Assembly: GCF_001593605.1 (NCBI RefSeq)
Contig: NZ_CP012836.1
Span: 2,298,501 to 2,362,500 of the forward strand
Reading direction: 5' to 3'
From: Algoriphagus sanaruensis
GTDB lineage: Bacteria > Bacteroidota > Bacteroidia > Cytophagales > Cyclobacteriaceae
Length of the DNA: 64,000 nt
Each line of letters starts with the position of its first letter. Within the stretch, counting starts at the first letter, position 1. The translations under genes and the position numbers were made by a program. The notes under the pieces are model-generated. The model was not told where the DNA came from, did not search any database, and was given only the letters and a program-made list of their open reading frames with translations. Positions 44,090 through 51,709 of this stretch are shown piece by piece.

Positions 44090-44967
44090 TGAAGAATCCT
44101 TCGATAAATTTCAAGAAGATGAAATTGAGCATCAATTATTCGGTTCTTACGCTAGTTGCAATTCTTCTTTTTGGTTGTCAAGAAGAAGTGACTTTGCCAT
44201 TAGGAGAAAAAGATGCTCCTGTGCCCATTGTGGAAGGGTATTGGACCGATCAGGGACCATACAATGAAGTGAAGTTTGGGTTTTCGCAAGATTACTATGA
44301 CACGACAGGGTTTGTTCCAATCACTGATGCGTCCATCGAAATAGTCTCCCTTTCAACAGGTCAGTCCTTTCCATTCATTTATGTTAATGGCACCAAATCC
44401 TACAAACCTGTAAATCCAAATCGAACAGGTAAAATCGGTGAGTCTTATGCCCTGAAGATCAATTGGAAAGATCAAGAATATATTGCTCAAGGCGAACTGC
44501 TAGCACCACCTATTCTGGATAGTTTAACTTGGAAATTTGAAGAAGAGAGACCCTTTCGGGATGCTGGATATTATGTGAAGGTTTATGGGAAAATTCCATT
44601 TGTAGAAAACAATAATTATAGGATTCGGGTGATTGAGAATGATACCCTTAAAAATCAGCGGGAAGATTACCTGCTATTTGACGATACATTTGGATTGAGA
44701 TTTTTTGAGCAAGGATTGGAATTGGGGTATGGATTTAAAGAAAACGATCGGGTGCGTCTTGAACTTTTTCGCCTCAATCAAGATGCATTTGATTACCTCA
44801 ATCAGTTGGTTAACCTTCTATTCAATGATGGAGGGTTATTTAGTCCCCCACCACAAAATCCTACAAGTAATATTCAAGTGTCCAAAGGAGGCGGAGAAGT
44901 GCTTGGTTATTTTGCGGTCACTCCCGTTTTGGTTAGGACTTTAGTGATTCAAGAAAAATACGACTAG
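44089..44967 (+). CDS. DUF4249 family outer-membrane lipoprotein
   Basis: 292 residues (an in-frame ATG at 44119 would give 282). The lipobox is LLFGC at about 26-30. The DUF4249 pattern is visible: PIVEGYWTDQGPYNEVKF, TDASIEIVSL, PNRTGKIGESYAL and a late VSKGGGEVLGYFAV strand. These lipoproteins are encoded with TonB-dependent receptors and probably sit on the cell surface over the barrel, as SusD does for SusC, though the ligand is unknown. The start overlaps the receptor stop. Confidence 0.88.
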   Translation: MKNPSINFKKMKLSINYSVLTLVAILLFGCQEEVTLPLGEKDAPVPIVEGYWTDQGPYNEVKFGFSQDYYDTTGFVPITDASIEIVSLSTGQSFPFIYVNGTKSYKPVNPNRTGKIGESYALKINWKDQEYIAQGELLAPPILDSLTWKFEEERPFRDAGYYVKVYGKIPFVENNNYRIRVIENDTLKNQREDYLLFDDTFGLRFFEQGLELGYGFKENDRVRLELFRLNQDAFDYLNQLVNLLFNDGGLFSPPPQNPTSNIQVSKGGGEVLGYFAVTPVLVRTLVIQEKYD

Positions 44968-45052
44968 AGTATCTGATAGATTGTTTAGGTGTATCGTTTT
45001 CAAATGATTTTATAAAAGAAAAATTTGATATGGTTTGTTCAAATCATTTAGG

Positions 45053-45071
45053 ATTACTATTTTTTCGTAAT
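45053..45071. promoter_or_regulatory. Inverted repeat ATTAC-N9-GTAAT upstream of blaI-like gene
   Basis: The two arms at 45053-45057 and 45067-45071 lie 23 nt before the ATG at 45095. BlaI/MecI repressors bind short inverted repeats of TAC/GTA type near their own promoters, so this may be the autoregulatory operator. The match is short and unproven. Confidence 0.35.
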
Positions 45072-45094
45072 TAAAACTTATCACCAATCATATT

Positions 45095-45466
45095 ATGGAA
45101 GAATTAAATCATCACGAAGAACAAATTATGTCGATTTTCTGGAATCAAGGCGAGCTTTTGATTCGAGATATTTTAGACCAATTGGAAGACCCAAAACCTC
45201 CATACACTACGCTGGCATCGACTATTCGAAATATTGAAAGAAAGGGATACTTGAGTCACCGAATGTATGGCACAGTAAATATTTATAAGCCTGTCATCTC
45301 TCGAGAGGAATACAGTAAGAAAAGTATCAATCGATTGGTTGGAAATTTCTTTGGAGGCTCGGTAGGAAATTTTCTCTCATTTATGGTCAAGGAAAAGAAG
45401 ATCTCCGAAAAGGAAATTAAGGAAATGAAGCAATTGATTAATCAAATGGATGATTCTTCGAAATAA
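45095..45466 (+). CDS. BlaI/MecI-family transcriptional repressor
   Basis: 123 residues. The winged-helix N-terminal domain (about 1-75) shows the family pattern EEQIMSIFWNQGELLIRDIL, PPYTTLASTIRNIERKGYL and YKPVISREEY. The C-terminal helices mediate dimerisation. In the BlaR1/BlaI system, such repressors are cleaved when an M56 membrane peptidase senses a signal. The M56 gene follows with a 1-nt overlap. In Bacteroidota these pairs usually do not control beta-lactamases, and no beta-lactamase gene is seen here. Confidence 0.92.
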   Translation: MEELNHHEEQIMSIFWNQGELLIRDILDQLEDPKPPYTTLASTIRNIERKGYLSHRMYGTVNIYKPVISREEYSKKSINRLVGNFFGGSVGNFLSFMVKEKKISEKEIKEMKQLINQMDDSSK

Positions 45467-46746
45467 TGGTAGGAGCTTTAATCTATATTTTTGAGTTTTC
45501 AATTGCCTTGGGTGTTTGCTTAGCAGTATATCGATTACTGTTAAGCAAGCTTACCTTTTTTTCATGGAGTAGATTTTACTTATTGTTATCAGTTTTTTTT
45601 TCAGCTAGCCTTCCATTAATTCCTTTCCCGACCTTTTTTTCCATTCCTAATTTGGTTGAATATTCACTCCCAGAATTTGTTACAGGTGGTGGATCGATAG
45701 ACTCAGGGATTCAGGATTATTTTTCGATTTCGAACTTGATTTTGATTGGATATTTAACAGGAGTACTCGTCGTATTTATCCGATATTTCAAGGAATGGAT
45801 AGCCATCTATGGTCTGATCAAGAAAGGCCGAAAAATTTATCAAGAAGAATTCAAACTTATCATTCATCCTTCCTCAAGGCCTTCGTCATTTTTCTCATAC
45901 ATCCTGTTGCCAGATTTTTTGGAGAATGATCCGCTTTTCGATCAAGTGTTATTGCATGAGAAAATGCATGTCAAGCTCAAACATAGCTGGGATTTAGTTT
46001 TTATGAATATTGCGAAAGGCATCTTTTGGTTTAACCCATTGATATATCTTTTTGAAAATTATCTTAGAGAAGTTCATGAATATCAGGCAGATCAAGGTGT
46101 AACAAGAAAATTTTCAGTAAAAGGATATGCGAGTCTTTTACTTGAGATTCTGAAAATTGGAACAGAAAGTCAAATGGCATCCGGTTTTGAAGGGTCTCAA
46201 ACCAAAAAACGAATCATGATGCTTGCAAAAGGCCATTCGAATCCAAAATTTAAATGGAGGTTTTTGGTTGGAGTTCCGGTTATATCGGTTTTATTACTTT
46301 TTTTCTCTTGTGAGCATGACCTTGATGAAAGCTTCTCATCTCAGGTTCAGCAAGTGATTCGAGAGGAAGGAGTTCAATTGAATGAATTACCACCTCCTCA
46401 ACCCCCGTTTAAAGCCCAGCCCGTTTCAGATGAAGTATTTGATATTGTGGAAAATCAACCCAAGCCTCCTGGGGGTACCATGGAAAGTTGGAATTCTTAC
46501 TTAAATGAAAATTTGGTTTATCCAGAAAGGGCACGAAGACTTGGTGTAGAAGGGACTGTTATTCTTGTTTTTGTGATCTATGAAGATGGTTCTGTTCATG
46601 ATGTTGAGGTACTTCGAGGAATTGGTGGCGGAGCTGATGAGGAAGCTGTTCGTGTAGTTTCAGCATCCCCAAATTGGGAACCGGGTAAACAGCGAGGTAG
46701 AGTGGTAAAGACAAGAATGAGATTACCAATTCGATTCAAGCTTTGA
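45466..46746 (+). CDS. M56 (BlaR1-type) peptidase fused to a TonB C-terminal domain
   Basis: 426 residues. Four membrane helices (about 5-25, 36-55, 88-107, 264-281) enclose a zinc metalloprotease core with HEKMH (H164, E165, H168) and the EYQAD segment (205-209). After the fourth helix a Pro-rich linker (about 305-335) leads to a TonB-type C-terminal domain (about 335-426, YPERARRLGVEGTVILVF and a terminal MRLPIRFKL). The fusion suggests a signal-sensing protease that can contact outer-membrane TonB-dependent proteins, such as the receptor encoded 0.5 kb upstream (inference). It probably inactivates the BlaI-type repressor. Confidence 0.9.
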   Translation: MVGALIYIFEFSIALGVCLAVYRLLLSKLTFFSWSRFYLLLSVFFSASLPLIPFPTFFSIPNLVEYSLPEFVTGGGSIDSGIQDYFSISNLILIGYLTGVLVVFIRYFKEWIAIYGLIKKGRKIYQEEFKLIIHPSSRPSSFFSYILLPDFLENDPLFDQVLLHEKMHVKLKHSWDLVFMNIAKGIFWFNPLIYLFENYLREVHEYQADQGVTRKFSVKGYASLLLEILKIGTESQMASGFEGSQTKKRIMMLAKGHSNPKFKWRFLVGVPVISVLLLFFSCEHDLDESFSSQVQQVIREEGVQLNELPPPQPPFKAQPVSDEVFDIVENQPKPPGGTMESWNSYLNENLVYPERARRLGVEGTVILVFVIYEDGSVHDVEVLRGIGGGADEEAVRVVSASPNWEPGKQRGRVVKTRMRLPIRFKL

Positions 46747-46752
46747 TAGATT

Positions 46753-46790
46753 AACCGAAGTTCTAGCTTAAACTTCTGGTTGTTTGTTTA
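46753..46790 (+). terminator. Weak terminator or attenuator hairpin
   Basis: AACCGAAGTT (46753-46762) pairs with AACTTCTGGTT (46771-46781) with one bulge, followed by a broken T-rich stretch. It lies just after the M56-TonB stop, so it may reduce transcription into the TonB-like gene at 46816. Confidence 0.4.
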
Positions 46791-46815
46791 TTACAGAAAT
46801 TAATTAAAAGAAATA

Positions 46816-47217
46816 ATGAAGATTATGACAATTAAAAAAGGAGTAATACTTGCTCTAGTTATGGGAATGGTGTTTTTGGTTTCCGGAAAGAGCTATTCCC
46901 AAGAAGTCGTCTTGTCAGAAGTTGACGAAATGCCCACACCTCCTGGTGGAATGGAAGGATTTATTAAATATGTAATGGATAATTTGAAATATCCTACCAA
47001 GGCAAAAGAGGATAAAATAGAAGGGACTGTGGTCCTAACTTTTATTGTCAAAGAAGATGGTAAAGTGGAATCTGTGGAAGTTTTAAGAGGAATAGGAGGG
47101 GGCTGTGATGAAGAAGCAGTTCGGATCTTGGAAAATTCAGATTTATGGGTTCCAGCTAAAAAAGACGGGAAAAATGTTTCCGCTCGAATGAGACTCCCTG
47201 TTAGATTTAAATTGTAG
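46816..47217 (+). CDS. Free-standing exported TonB C-terminal-domain protein
   Basis: 133 residues with a signal peptide (about 1-28, ending SYSQ). The rest is a single TonB-type domain (about 40-133) ending MRLPVRFKL, closely similar to the domain of the upstream M56 fusion: both share the EGTVxLxFxxxEDG and VLRGIGGG segments. It lacks the membrane helix and proline-rich linker of ordinary TonB. It may have arisen by duplication of the fused domain, and could compete for, or sense, TonB boxes in the periplasm (inference). A strong terminator follows at 47254-47286. Confidence 0.8.
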   Translation: MKIMTIKKGVILALVMGMVFLVSGKSYSQEVVLSEVDEMPTPPGGMEGFIKYVMDNLKYPTKAKEDKIEGTVVLTFIVKEDGKVESVEVLRGIGGGCDEEAVRILENSDLWVPAKKDGKNVSARMRLPVRFKL

Positions 47218-47253
47218 GATTTTTGATTTTAAATGTTTGATAATCAAATAAAA

Positions 47254-47286
47254 AAGCCTTTCCAAAATGGGAAGGCTTATTTTTTA
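47254..47286 (+). terminator. Strong intrinsic terminator after the TonB-like gene
   Basis: AAGCCTTTCC (47254-47263) pairs with GGGAAGGCTT (47269-47278), with a 5-nt loop and a following T-run. Confidence 0.8.
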
Positions 47287-47673
47287 GCAGATTGTCCAAA
47301 AAGAAGGAAGGAAGAAAAAGTACCAAACAGTCCTTCCGTGTAAAAATTCAGTCTTTTAAAAAGGAGAAGTAAAAGTTGTTTATCACCCGAGACAAATCTA
47401 ATGAAAATATTCAAAAGAAAAACAATTCTAAAATTATTATTTTTTTCAATTGTATTATTATATTAATAAAAAATAGGAATAAATTGATTTGGTTAAATAG
47501 CTTGATTAGGCTTTTTCTTGGTAAACAATTGGTTAAGGATTTTTTGATAAAAATGCATGGAATGGTAAGCCCTCAGTTTGATTCAATGGAGTCAATCAAT
47601 TTTCTCCCTCGCGTTTAAAAGCCTGGTGGAATGGCTTCTTTATTTTGAATATCAGAAAGGCGCAAAGGGCTAC

Positions 47674-47700
47674 AAAAAAATCCATCTTAAAGATGGATTT
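47674..47700 (-). terminator. Terminator for proC transcript
   Basis: A perfect inverted repeat AAATCCATCTT-A-AAGATGGATTT (47678-47700) is followed on the minus strand by a run of seven T residues. It lies 67 nt past the proC stop and fits an intrinsic terminator in that direction. Confidence 0.65.
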
Positions 47701-47766
47701 AAAAGTATCCAAGAAAGAAAATTGTCCTTTAATCGGATTTATGGTCCATTAGACTATTGAACAAGA

Positions 47767-48567
47767 CTATTTCTCAATTTTCTCATAACTGGCAATAACA
47801 CCACGAACCATAGCAGAGCTAAAGCCTTGATGTTCCATTTCGTTAAGCCCAACTATGGTACAGCCTTTAGGAGTGGTGACCTTGTCTATTGCAGCTTCTG
47901 GATGAAGGTTTTTTTGGATCATAAGCTCCGCGGCACCTTTGACAGTTTGGTTTACAATTCTGCTTGCAGTTACAGCATCAAATCCAATCTGTATTCCTCC
48001 TTGTATCATCGCTCTAATAAATCGAAGGACGTAAGCGATTCCGCAGGCTCCTAAAACAGTTGCAGCTTCCATCAAGGATTCGTCTATGGAAATCGTAAAG
48101 CCGACTGAATCAAAAAGTTCTTTGACCAATTCAATCTGAATTTCATTAGCCTTTGTATGGCAAATACAGGTAACTGATTCTTGGATGTCTGCAGCAATAT
48201 TTGGCATTGCCCGAAAGGCTACCATTTCCAAATCAATCTCCTGATACATTTCCTCCAATGTAATTCCGGTCGCCAAGGAAATAATCACTTGATTTTTGGC
48301 ATCTAGTGAAGGTTTTATTTCATGTAAAATGGTCGAAACATTGTATGGTTTCACCCCTAAAAGTATAATATCTGCTTCCTTAGCAGCATAAAGGTTGTCA
48401 GTAATGACTTGAACTCCTTTTTCTTTAAAACTCGAAAGGCTATTTGTATTTCTTTTAGTTAAAATCAAGTTTTTGGGATCGAAACTTTCAAGACTTAGAA
48501 GTCCGTTTGCAATAGAGGTCCCCAAATTTCCGCAACCTATGATGGCTATTTTTTTTGTTTTAATCAT
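47767..48567 (-). CDS. proC: Pyrroline-5-carboxylate reductase
   Basis: 266 residues, normal for ProC. The N-terminal Rossmann motif is IIGCGNLGTS, followed by VKPYNV near residue 75, AFRAMPNIAA, and the C-terminal helical domain with TVLGACGIAYV and VTTPKGCTIVGLNEME (typical TTPGGTT-like segment). It catalyses the last step of proline synthesis, reducing P5C with NAD(P)H. A near-consensus -7 box (TACCTTTA, 48599-48606 on the minus strand) lies about 30 nt upstream. The gene stands alone. Confidence 0.93.
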   Translation of the reverse strand: MIKTKKIAIIGCGNLGTSIANGLLSLESFDPKNLILTKRNTNSLSSFKEKGVQVITDNLYAAKEADIILLGVKPYNVSTILHEIKPSLDAKNQVIISLATGITLEEMYQEIDLEMVAFRAMPNIAADIQESVTCICHTKANEIQIELVKELFDSVGFTISIDESLMEAATVLGACGIAYVLRFIRAMIQGGIQIGFDAVTASRIVNQTVKGAAELMIQKNLHPEAAIDKVTTPKGCTIVGLNEMEHQGFSSAMVRGVIASYEKIEK

Positions 48568-48674
48568 GATAATTCAATGAATGTCAGTTTCGATTAGATA
48601 AAGGTAAAAAAATACCTTGTTTTATTATGATTTTGACAAATAAATATCCCGATTATTGTATTAGATCGGTTTTT

Positions 48675-48690
48675 CTAAATTAAAATTTAG
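48675..48690. promoter_or_regulatory. Inverted repeat CTAAATT-AA-AATTTAG
   Basis: A perfect 7-2-7 inverted repeat 11 bp upstream of the first of three phased TTTAC sites. It may form part of the same control region, but it is simple AT-rich sequence and could be chance. Confidence 0.3.
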
Positions 48691-48700
48691 AATAGTATGA

Positions 48701-48757
48701 TTTACATTATGTAAAAAATACTTTACATTTGGTAAAATAAAGTTTACTGATATGTTG
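48701..48757. promoter_or_regulatory. 21-bp-phased operator-like repeats before the membrane/XRE operon
   Basis: TTTACATTATGTAAA (48701-48715, perfectly palindromic arms) and TTTACATTTGGTAAA (48722-48736) share TTTACATT...GTAAA. A third, weaker TTTAC half-site starts at 48743. Start-to-start distance is 21 bp in both steps, two helical turns, so bound dimers would sit on one DNA face. The last site reaches the start codon at 48752. The XRE protein of this operon is the obvious candidate binder. Confidence 0.55.
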
Positions 48758-49198
48758 ACAAATATTCTTCTACCTACTCGGTTTTTAAAAATCGGATGGT
48801 TTGTTTTGATTCCCTTTGGGATACTCTTGTTTGCGACCAATTACTTCGACTTTAGCTTCGCGTTTTTGGATTTTCCTCTTCCTGTGGGTGGGTTTTTCCA
48901 GTTTTTGGATCAAAACTTCACCAATGAACTTGCGCTTCTGGGAGTTTTTATTGGATTGTTTTTTGTTTCTTTCTCTAAACAGAAAGAGGAAGATGAGTTT
49001 ATCCAAAAATTAAGATTGGAATCTTTGCTGATCGCATTTTATATCCACACTTTTATTTTGATCCTTGGAACCTTGCTTTTTTATGGCTTAGTCTATTTGG
49101 AGTTTATGGGATACAACATGTTTACTCTTCAAATTATTTTCATTCTTCGTTTTCAATGGGTTTTAAATCGAGAGCGGAAGTCTCTTCAAATAGTCTAG
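48752..49198 (+). CDS. Small membrane protein of an XRE-regulator operon
   Basis: 148 residues with four predicted membrane helices (about 12-30, 58-75, 92-112, 118-135) and a charged loop KQKEEDEFIQKLR between the second and third. I do not recognise a named family. Such four-helix proteins are frequently encoded directly before a small XRE-type regulator in Bacteroidota and Firmicutes, where the membrane protein may sense a signal or sequester the regulator (inference). The XRE gene starts 3 nt after this stop, and both are preceded by phased operator-like repeats. Confidence 0.75.
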   Translation: MLTNILLPTRFLKIGWFVLIPFGILLFATNYFDFSFAFLDFPLPVGGFFQFLDQNFTNELALLGVFIGLFFVSFSKQKEEDEFIQKLRLESLLIAFYIHTFILILGTLLFYGLVYLEFMGYNMFTLQIIFILRFQWVLNRERKSLQIV

Positions 49199-49201
49199 GG
49201 A

Positions 49202-49402
49202 ATGAAAAACTCAATCAAAGTAGAGCGGGCAAAAAGAGATTTTACACAGCAAGATCTGGCGGACAAGGTTCAAGTAAGTCGACAAACAATTAATTCGATT
49301 GAATCCGGGAAATATGTGCCTTCTACAGTTTTGGCTTTAAAAATTGCTCGGGTTTTTGAAGTAAGGATCGAAGATATTTTTGAACTTGAGGAAAGCGATT
49401 AG
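49202..49402 (+). CDS. XRE-family helix-turn-helix regulator
   Basis: 66 residues, almost all helix-turn-helix: KRDFTQQDLADKVQVSRQ, then INSIESGKYVPSTVLALKIA, then FEVRIEDIFEL. This is the minimal Cro/CI-type domain with no ligand-binding part. It is translated right after the membrane protein gene, so its activity may depend on that partner. The 21-bp-phased repeats at 48701-48757 are the likely binding site, which would make the operon autoregulated. Confidence 0.92.
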   Translation: MKNSIKVERAKRDFTQQDLADKVQVSRQTINSIESGKYVPSTVLALKIARVFEVRIEDIFELEESD

Positions 49403-49476
49403 GGCCGTTTAATTTAAATGACTTCTTGGGTTTTAAATTGCTTTTTTCTTGTACTGTGATTTTGAGAAAAATAATT

Positions 49477-50421
49477 ATGAAGTTTTCTATAATCTTTATC
49501 GCACTCCTATTGATTAGTGCTCAAGCCGTCAGATGTCAAATTTTCAAGGAGGATTCAACGGTAAAAGTGATCGCCTATTGGGATTTAAATGAATCCTACA
49601 CCTATTCGGTATTATTTGAACAATTTGAATTGGTTGGAGAAGATACAGTAGATCGTACTACCACCACCTATTTAATTGATGCAATAGTGATAGACTCTAC
49701 TTCTAATTCTTATAAAATGCGATGGACTTATCGGGATTTGAAGGTAGAAATGCCCGATAAAGATTCTACTTATTCAGACTTGATGAATAAACTTATGGGG
49801 CTGTCAGGCGGAGCTGTTGTAGAATTTGAAACAGATGAATTAGGCGGTTTTCAAGGAGTGACCAATTGGGAAACAATTCGTGATTATTACAAGGTAGCTT
49901 CCGATAGTATGAAAAGTTATTTTGGTCAAATTCCTCAAGTCAATGATTTCATCGATCGAATGATGATTGGGTTTATGACTAAAGAGGCGATCGAGAGTAG
50001 CAGTATAAAAGATGTTCATCAATTTTTGAATTTTCATAGTGCCGAGCTAAAGTTAGGAAGACCTGAATTTTCTACCATGAAATTTCCTGATGCTACCGGG
50101 ACTGAATTAATGGATGCGCTTGTTTCCATTGAGGTAACAGGGATTTTTCCCGAAGACGACGATTATGCAGTTTATTCCAAAGTCGATGTAAATCCCGATC
50201 AATTAAAATCAGTGGCCCGAAAAAATGTAAGGAACCTACTTCCCAATGCTTCCGAGGAGGAATTAGATCAAGTTTTTGAACAAATGGGTGAAATTTGGAC
50301 TGAAATTGAAAACTACGCTGTAATTCACTATTGGGGATGGCCTAGATATACCAAGGAAGTCAGAAGGGCAGGCTCAGCATTGAAAAATAAGGTTGAAATT
50401 AGAACAATTGAGATTATCTAA
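49477..50421 (+). CDS. Exported protein of unknown function
   Basis: 314 residues from the ATG at 49477, chosen because it begins a clear signal peptide (KFSIIFIALLLISAQAVRCQ); an upstream in-frame TTG at 49426 would add 17 unlikely residues. The mature part is mixed alpha/beta and acidic, with no enzyme motif, repeat or membrane helix that I recognise. Two long strands appear near the N-terminus (SVLFEQFELVGEDTV) and helical segments in the middle. It is probably periplasmic. It lies 74 nt after the XRE gene on the same strand. Confidence 0.65.
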   Translation: MKFSIIFIALLLISAQAVRCQIFKEDSTVKVIAYWDLNESYTYSVLFEQFELVGEDTVDRTTTTYLIDAIVIDSTSNSYKMRWTYRDLKVEMPDKDSTYSDLMNKLMGLSGGAVVEFETDELGGFQGVTNWETIRDYYKVASDSMKSYFGQIPQVNDFIDRMMIGFMTKEAIESSSIKDVHQFLNFHSAELKLGRPEFSTMKFPDATGTELMDALVSIEVTGIFPEDDDYAVYSKVDVNPDQLKSVARKNVRNLLPNASEEELDQVFEQMGEIWTEIENYAVIHYWGWPRYTKEVRRAGSALKNKVEIRTIEII

Positions 50422-50475
50422 GCTGAATACAGGTCGGATTTGAAAATTTTCACACGGTTGCCATCGTTAAAATCT

Positions 50476-50483
50476 TAACTTTG
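50476..50483 (+). promoter_or_regulatory. -7 promoter box upstream of GT4 gene
   Basis: TAACTTTG matches TAnnTTTG, with TTG 15 bp upstream (50458-50460). The predicted transcript start at about 50490 is followed by the ATG at 50504. Confidence 0.45.
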
Positions 50484-50503
50484 AAGCCCAGATTTATTGT
50501 TTA

Positions 50504-51658
50504 ATGCCCAAGTTAATTCGAATTACCACAGTTCCTCTTTCGCTTAAGCTCCTTCTTTCCGGTCAAATGAAATATATGAAAGATCATGGATGGGAAGTGT
50601 TGATGGTGAGTGCTGATGGTAGGGAAATAGCTCAAGTGGTTAAAAAAGAAGAGGTTGACCATTTTATTGTTCCGTTTACAAGGAAAATAACACCAATTCA
50701 AGATTTGAAATGTCTTTTCAAATTGTATAAGCTTTTTAAAAGAGAGAAGCCAGATATTGTTCATACTCACACACCTAAAGCAGGTTTACTGGGGATGATT
50801 GCTGCAAATTTGGCGGGGGTGAAAATTCGTATTCACACTATTGCTGGTATTCCCGCAATGGTAGCAGAAGGTAAAAAGAAGGGGATTCTTGAATTGGCTG
50901 AAAAATGGACTTATGCGAATGCTACAGAGGTCTGGCCAAATTCAAATGGACTTTACAAGTATGTTTTGGAAAAGGGGCTTTGCCCTGAAAAGAACTTAAA
51001 GCTCCTAGGTAGAGGATCTTCCAATGGTGTAGATTTGACAAAGTTCAATAGGAATGCCCTTAAGGAAAATCACCTGGTAGCTGCTACAATGCGAATCATG
51101 CCTGGAGAAGAGGATTTTATAATCTTGGCAATTGGCAGATTGGTGAAAGATAAGGGAGTAGAAGAACTAGTTCGTGCATTTTTGAATTCCAAAATTGTCA
51201 ATAAATCAAAGCTAGTGCTATTGGGAGCCTATGAGCAGGATTTAGATCCGATTTCTCCCGAGATTATTCAAATGATTCAGGATCATCCTCGGATTGTCCA
51301 GATTGACTGGACTGATCACGTTCCTCATTACATGGCTATTGCTGATATTCTGGTACATCCTTCTCATCGTGAAGGATTTCCAAATGTCTTGCTTGAGGCT
51401 GGAGCCATGCAATTACCCGTAATATGTTCAGATATAATTGGAAATAATGAACTGATCAAGCAACAAAAAACGGGTCTTCTTTTTCCTGTTAAGGACGAGG
51501 AGATACTCAAAGAGGCGATTGAATTTGCCTTTGTGAAAAGAGATAAAATGGCTCAATATGCCGATAATTTATATCAGGAAGTAGTGGATAATTTTGACAG
51601 GAAAAAAATCCATACAGCTATATTCGCTCAATATCAACGACTAATTCAGATGGTCTAG
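50504..51658 (+). CDS. Family 4 glycosyltransferase
   Basis: 384 residues with two Rossmann-like halves (GT-B fold). The N-terminal domain has SGQMKYM and VHTHTPKAG; the C-terminal domain has ILAIGRLVKDKG and the EX7E motif HREGFPNVLLEAG (E290 and E298). It transfers a nucleotide-activated sugar in a retaining fashion, probably to a lipid-linked intermediate on the cytoplasmic face of the membrane. The donor may come from the two sugar-nucleotide enzymes encoded downstream. Their order suggests a small surface-glycan or O-antigen segment, but no flippase or polymerase is nearby. Confidence 0.9.
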   Translation: MPKLIRITTVPLSLKLLLSGQMKYMKDHGWEVLMVSADGREIAQVVKKEEVDHFIVPFTRKITPIQDLKCLFKLYKLFKREKPDIVHTHTPKAGLLGMIAANLAGVKIRIHTIAGIPAMVAEGKKKGILELAEKWTYANATEVWPNSNGLYKYVLEKGLCPEKNLKLLGRGSSNGVDLTKFNRNALKENHLVAATMRIMPGEEDFIILAIGRLVKDKGVEELVRAFLNSKIVNKSKLVLLGAYEQDLDPISPEIIQMIQDHPRIVQIDWTDHVPHYMAIADILVHPSHREGFPNVLLEAGAMQLPVICSDIIGNNELIKQQKTGLLFPVKDEEILKEAIEFAFVKRDKMAQYADNLYQEVVDNFDRKKIHTAIFAQYQRLIQMV

Positions 51659-51672
51659 CCTCAGGAATAGAT

Positions 51673-51680
51673 TATATTTG
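51673..51680 (+). promoter_or_regulatory. -7 promoter box upstream of epimerase gene
   Basis: TATATTTG matches TAnnTTTG; the predicted transcript start at about 51687 lies 23 nt before the ATG at 51710. No clear -33 TTG is seen, so the GT4 and epimerase genes may instead be read through as one unit. Confidence 0.4.
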
Positions 51681-51709
51681 AACATTATTTACCCTCCGAA
51701 CTAATTTAT

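Larger units (their letters stand above)
47218..47766. other. 549-bp region without a supportable gene
   Basis: It holds two terminators (47254-47286 plus strand, 47674-47700 minus strand). Two short open frames at 47376-47618 and 47578-47760 have biased, Lys/Ile-rich or unconvincing translations and overlap each other, so neither is called. It may contain a decayed gene. Confidence 0.5.

Noticed and set aside
45095..46746. BlaI/M56 pair as a beta-lactam resistance system
   Set aside because: No beta-lactamase or penicillin-binding-protein gene is nearby, and the M56 protein has a TonB rather than a penicillin-binding sensor domain.
47376..47618. 80-codon open frame in the gap before proC
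   Set aside because: Lys/Ile/Asn-rich translation from AT-rich DNA, no start signal and overlap with another short frame; not convincing as a gene.
47578..47760. 60-codon open frame ending just before the proC stop
   Set aside because: It runs through the proC terminator hairpin and has no recognisable motif.
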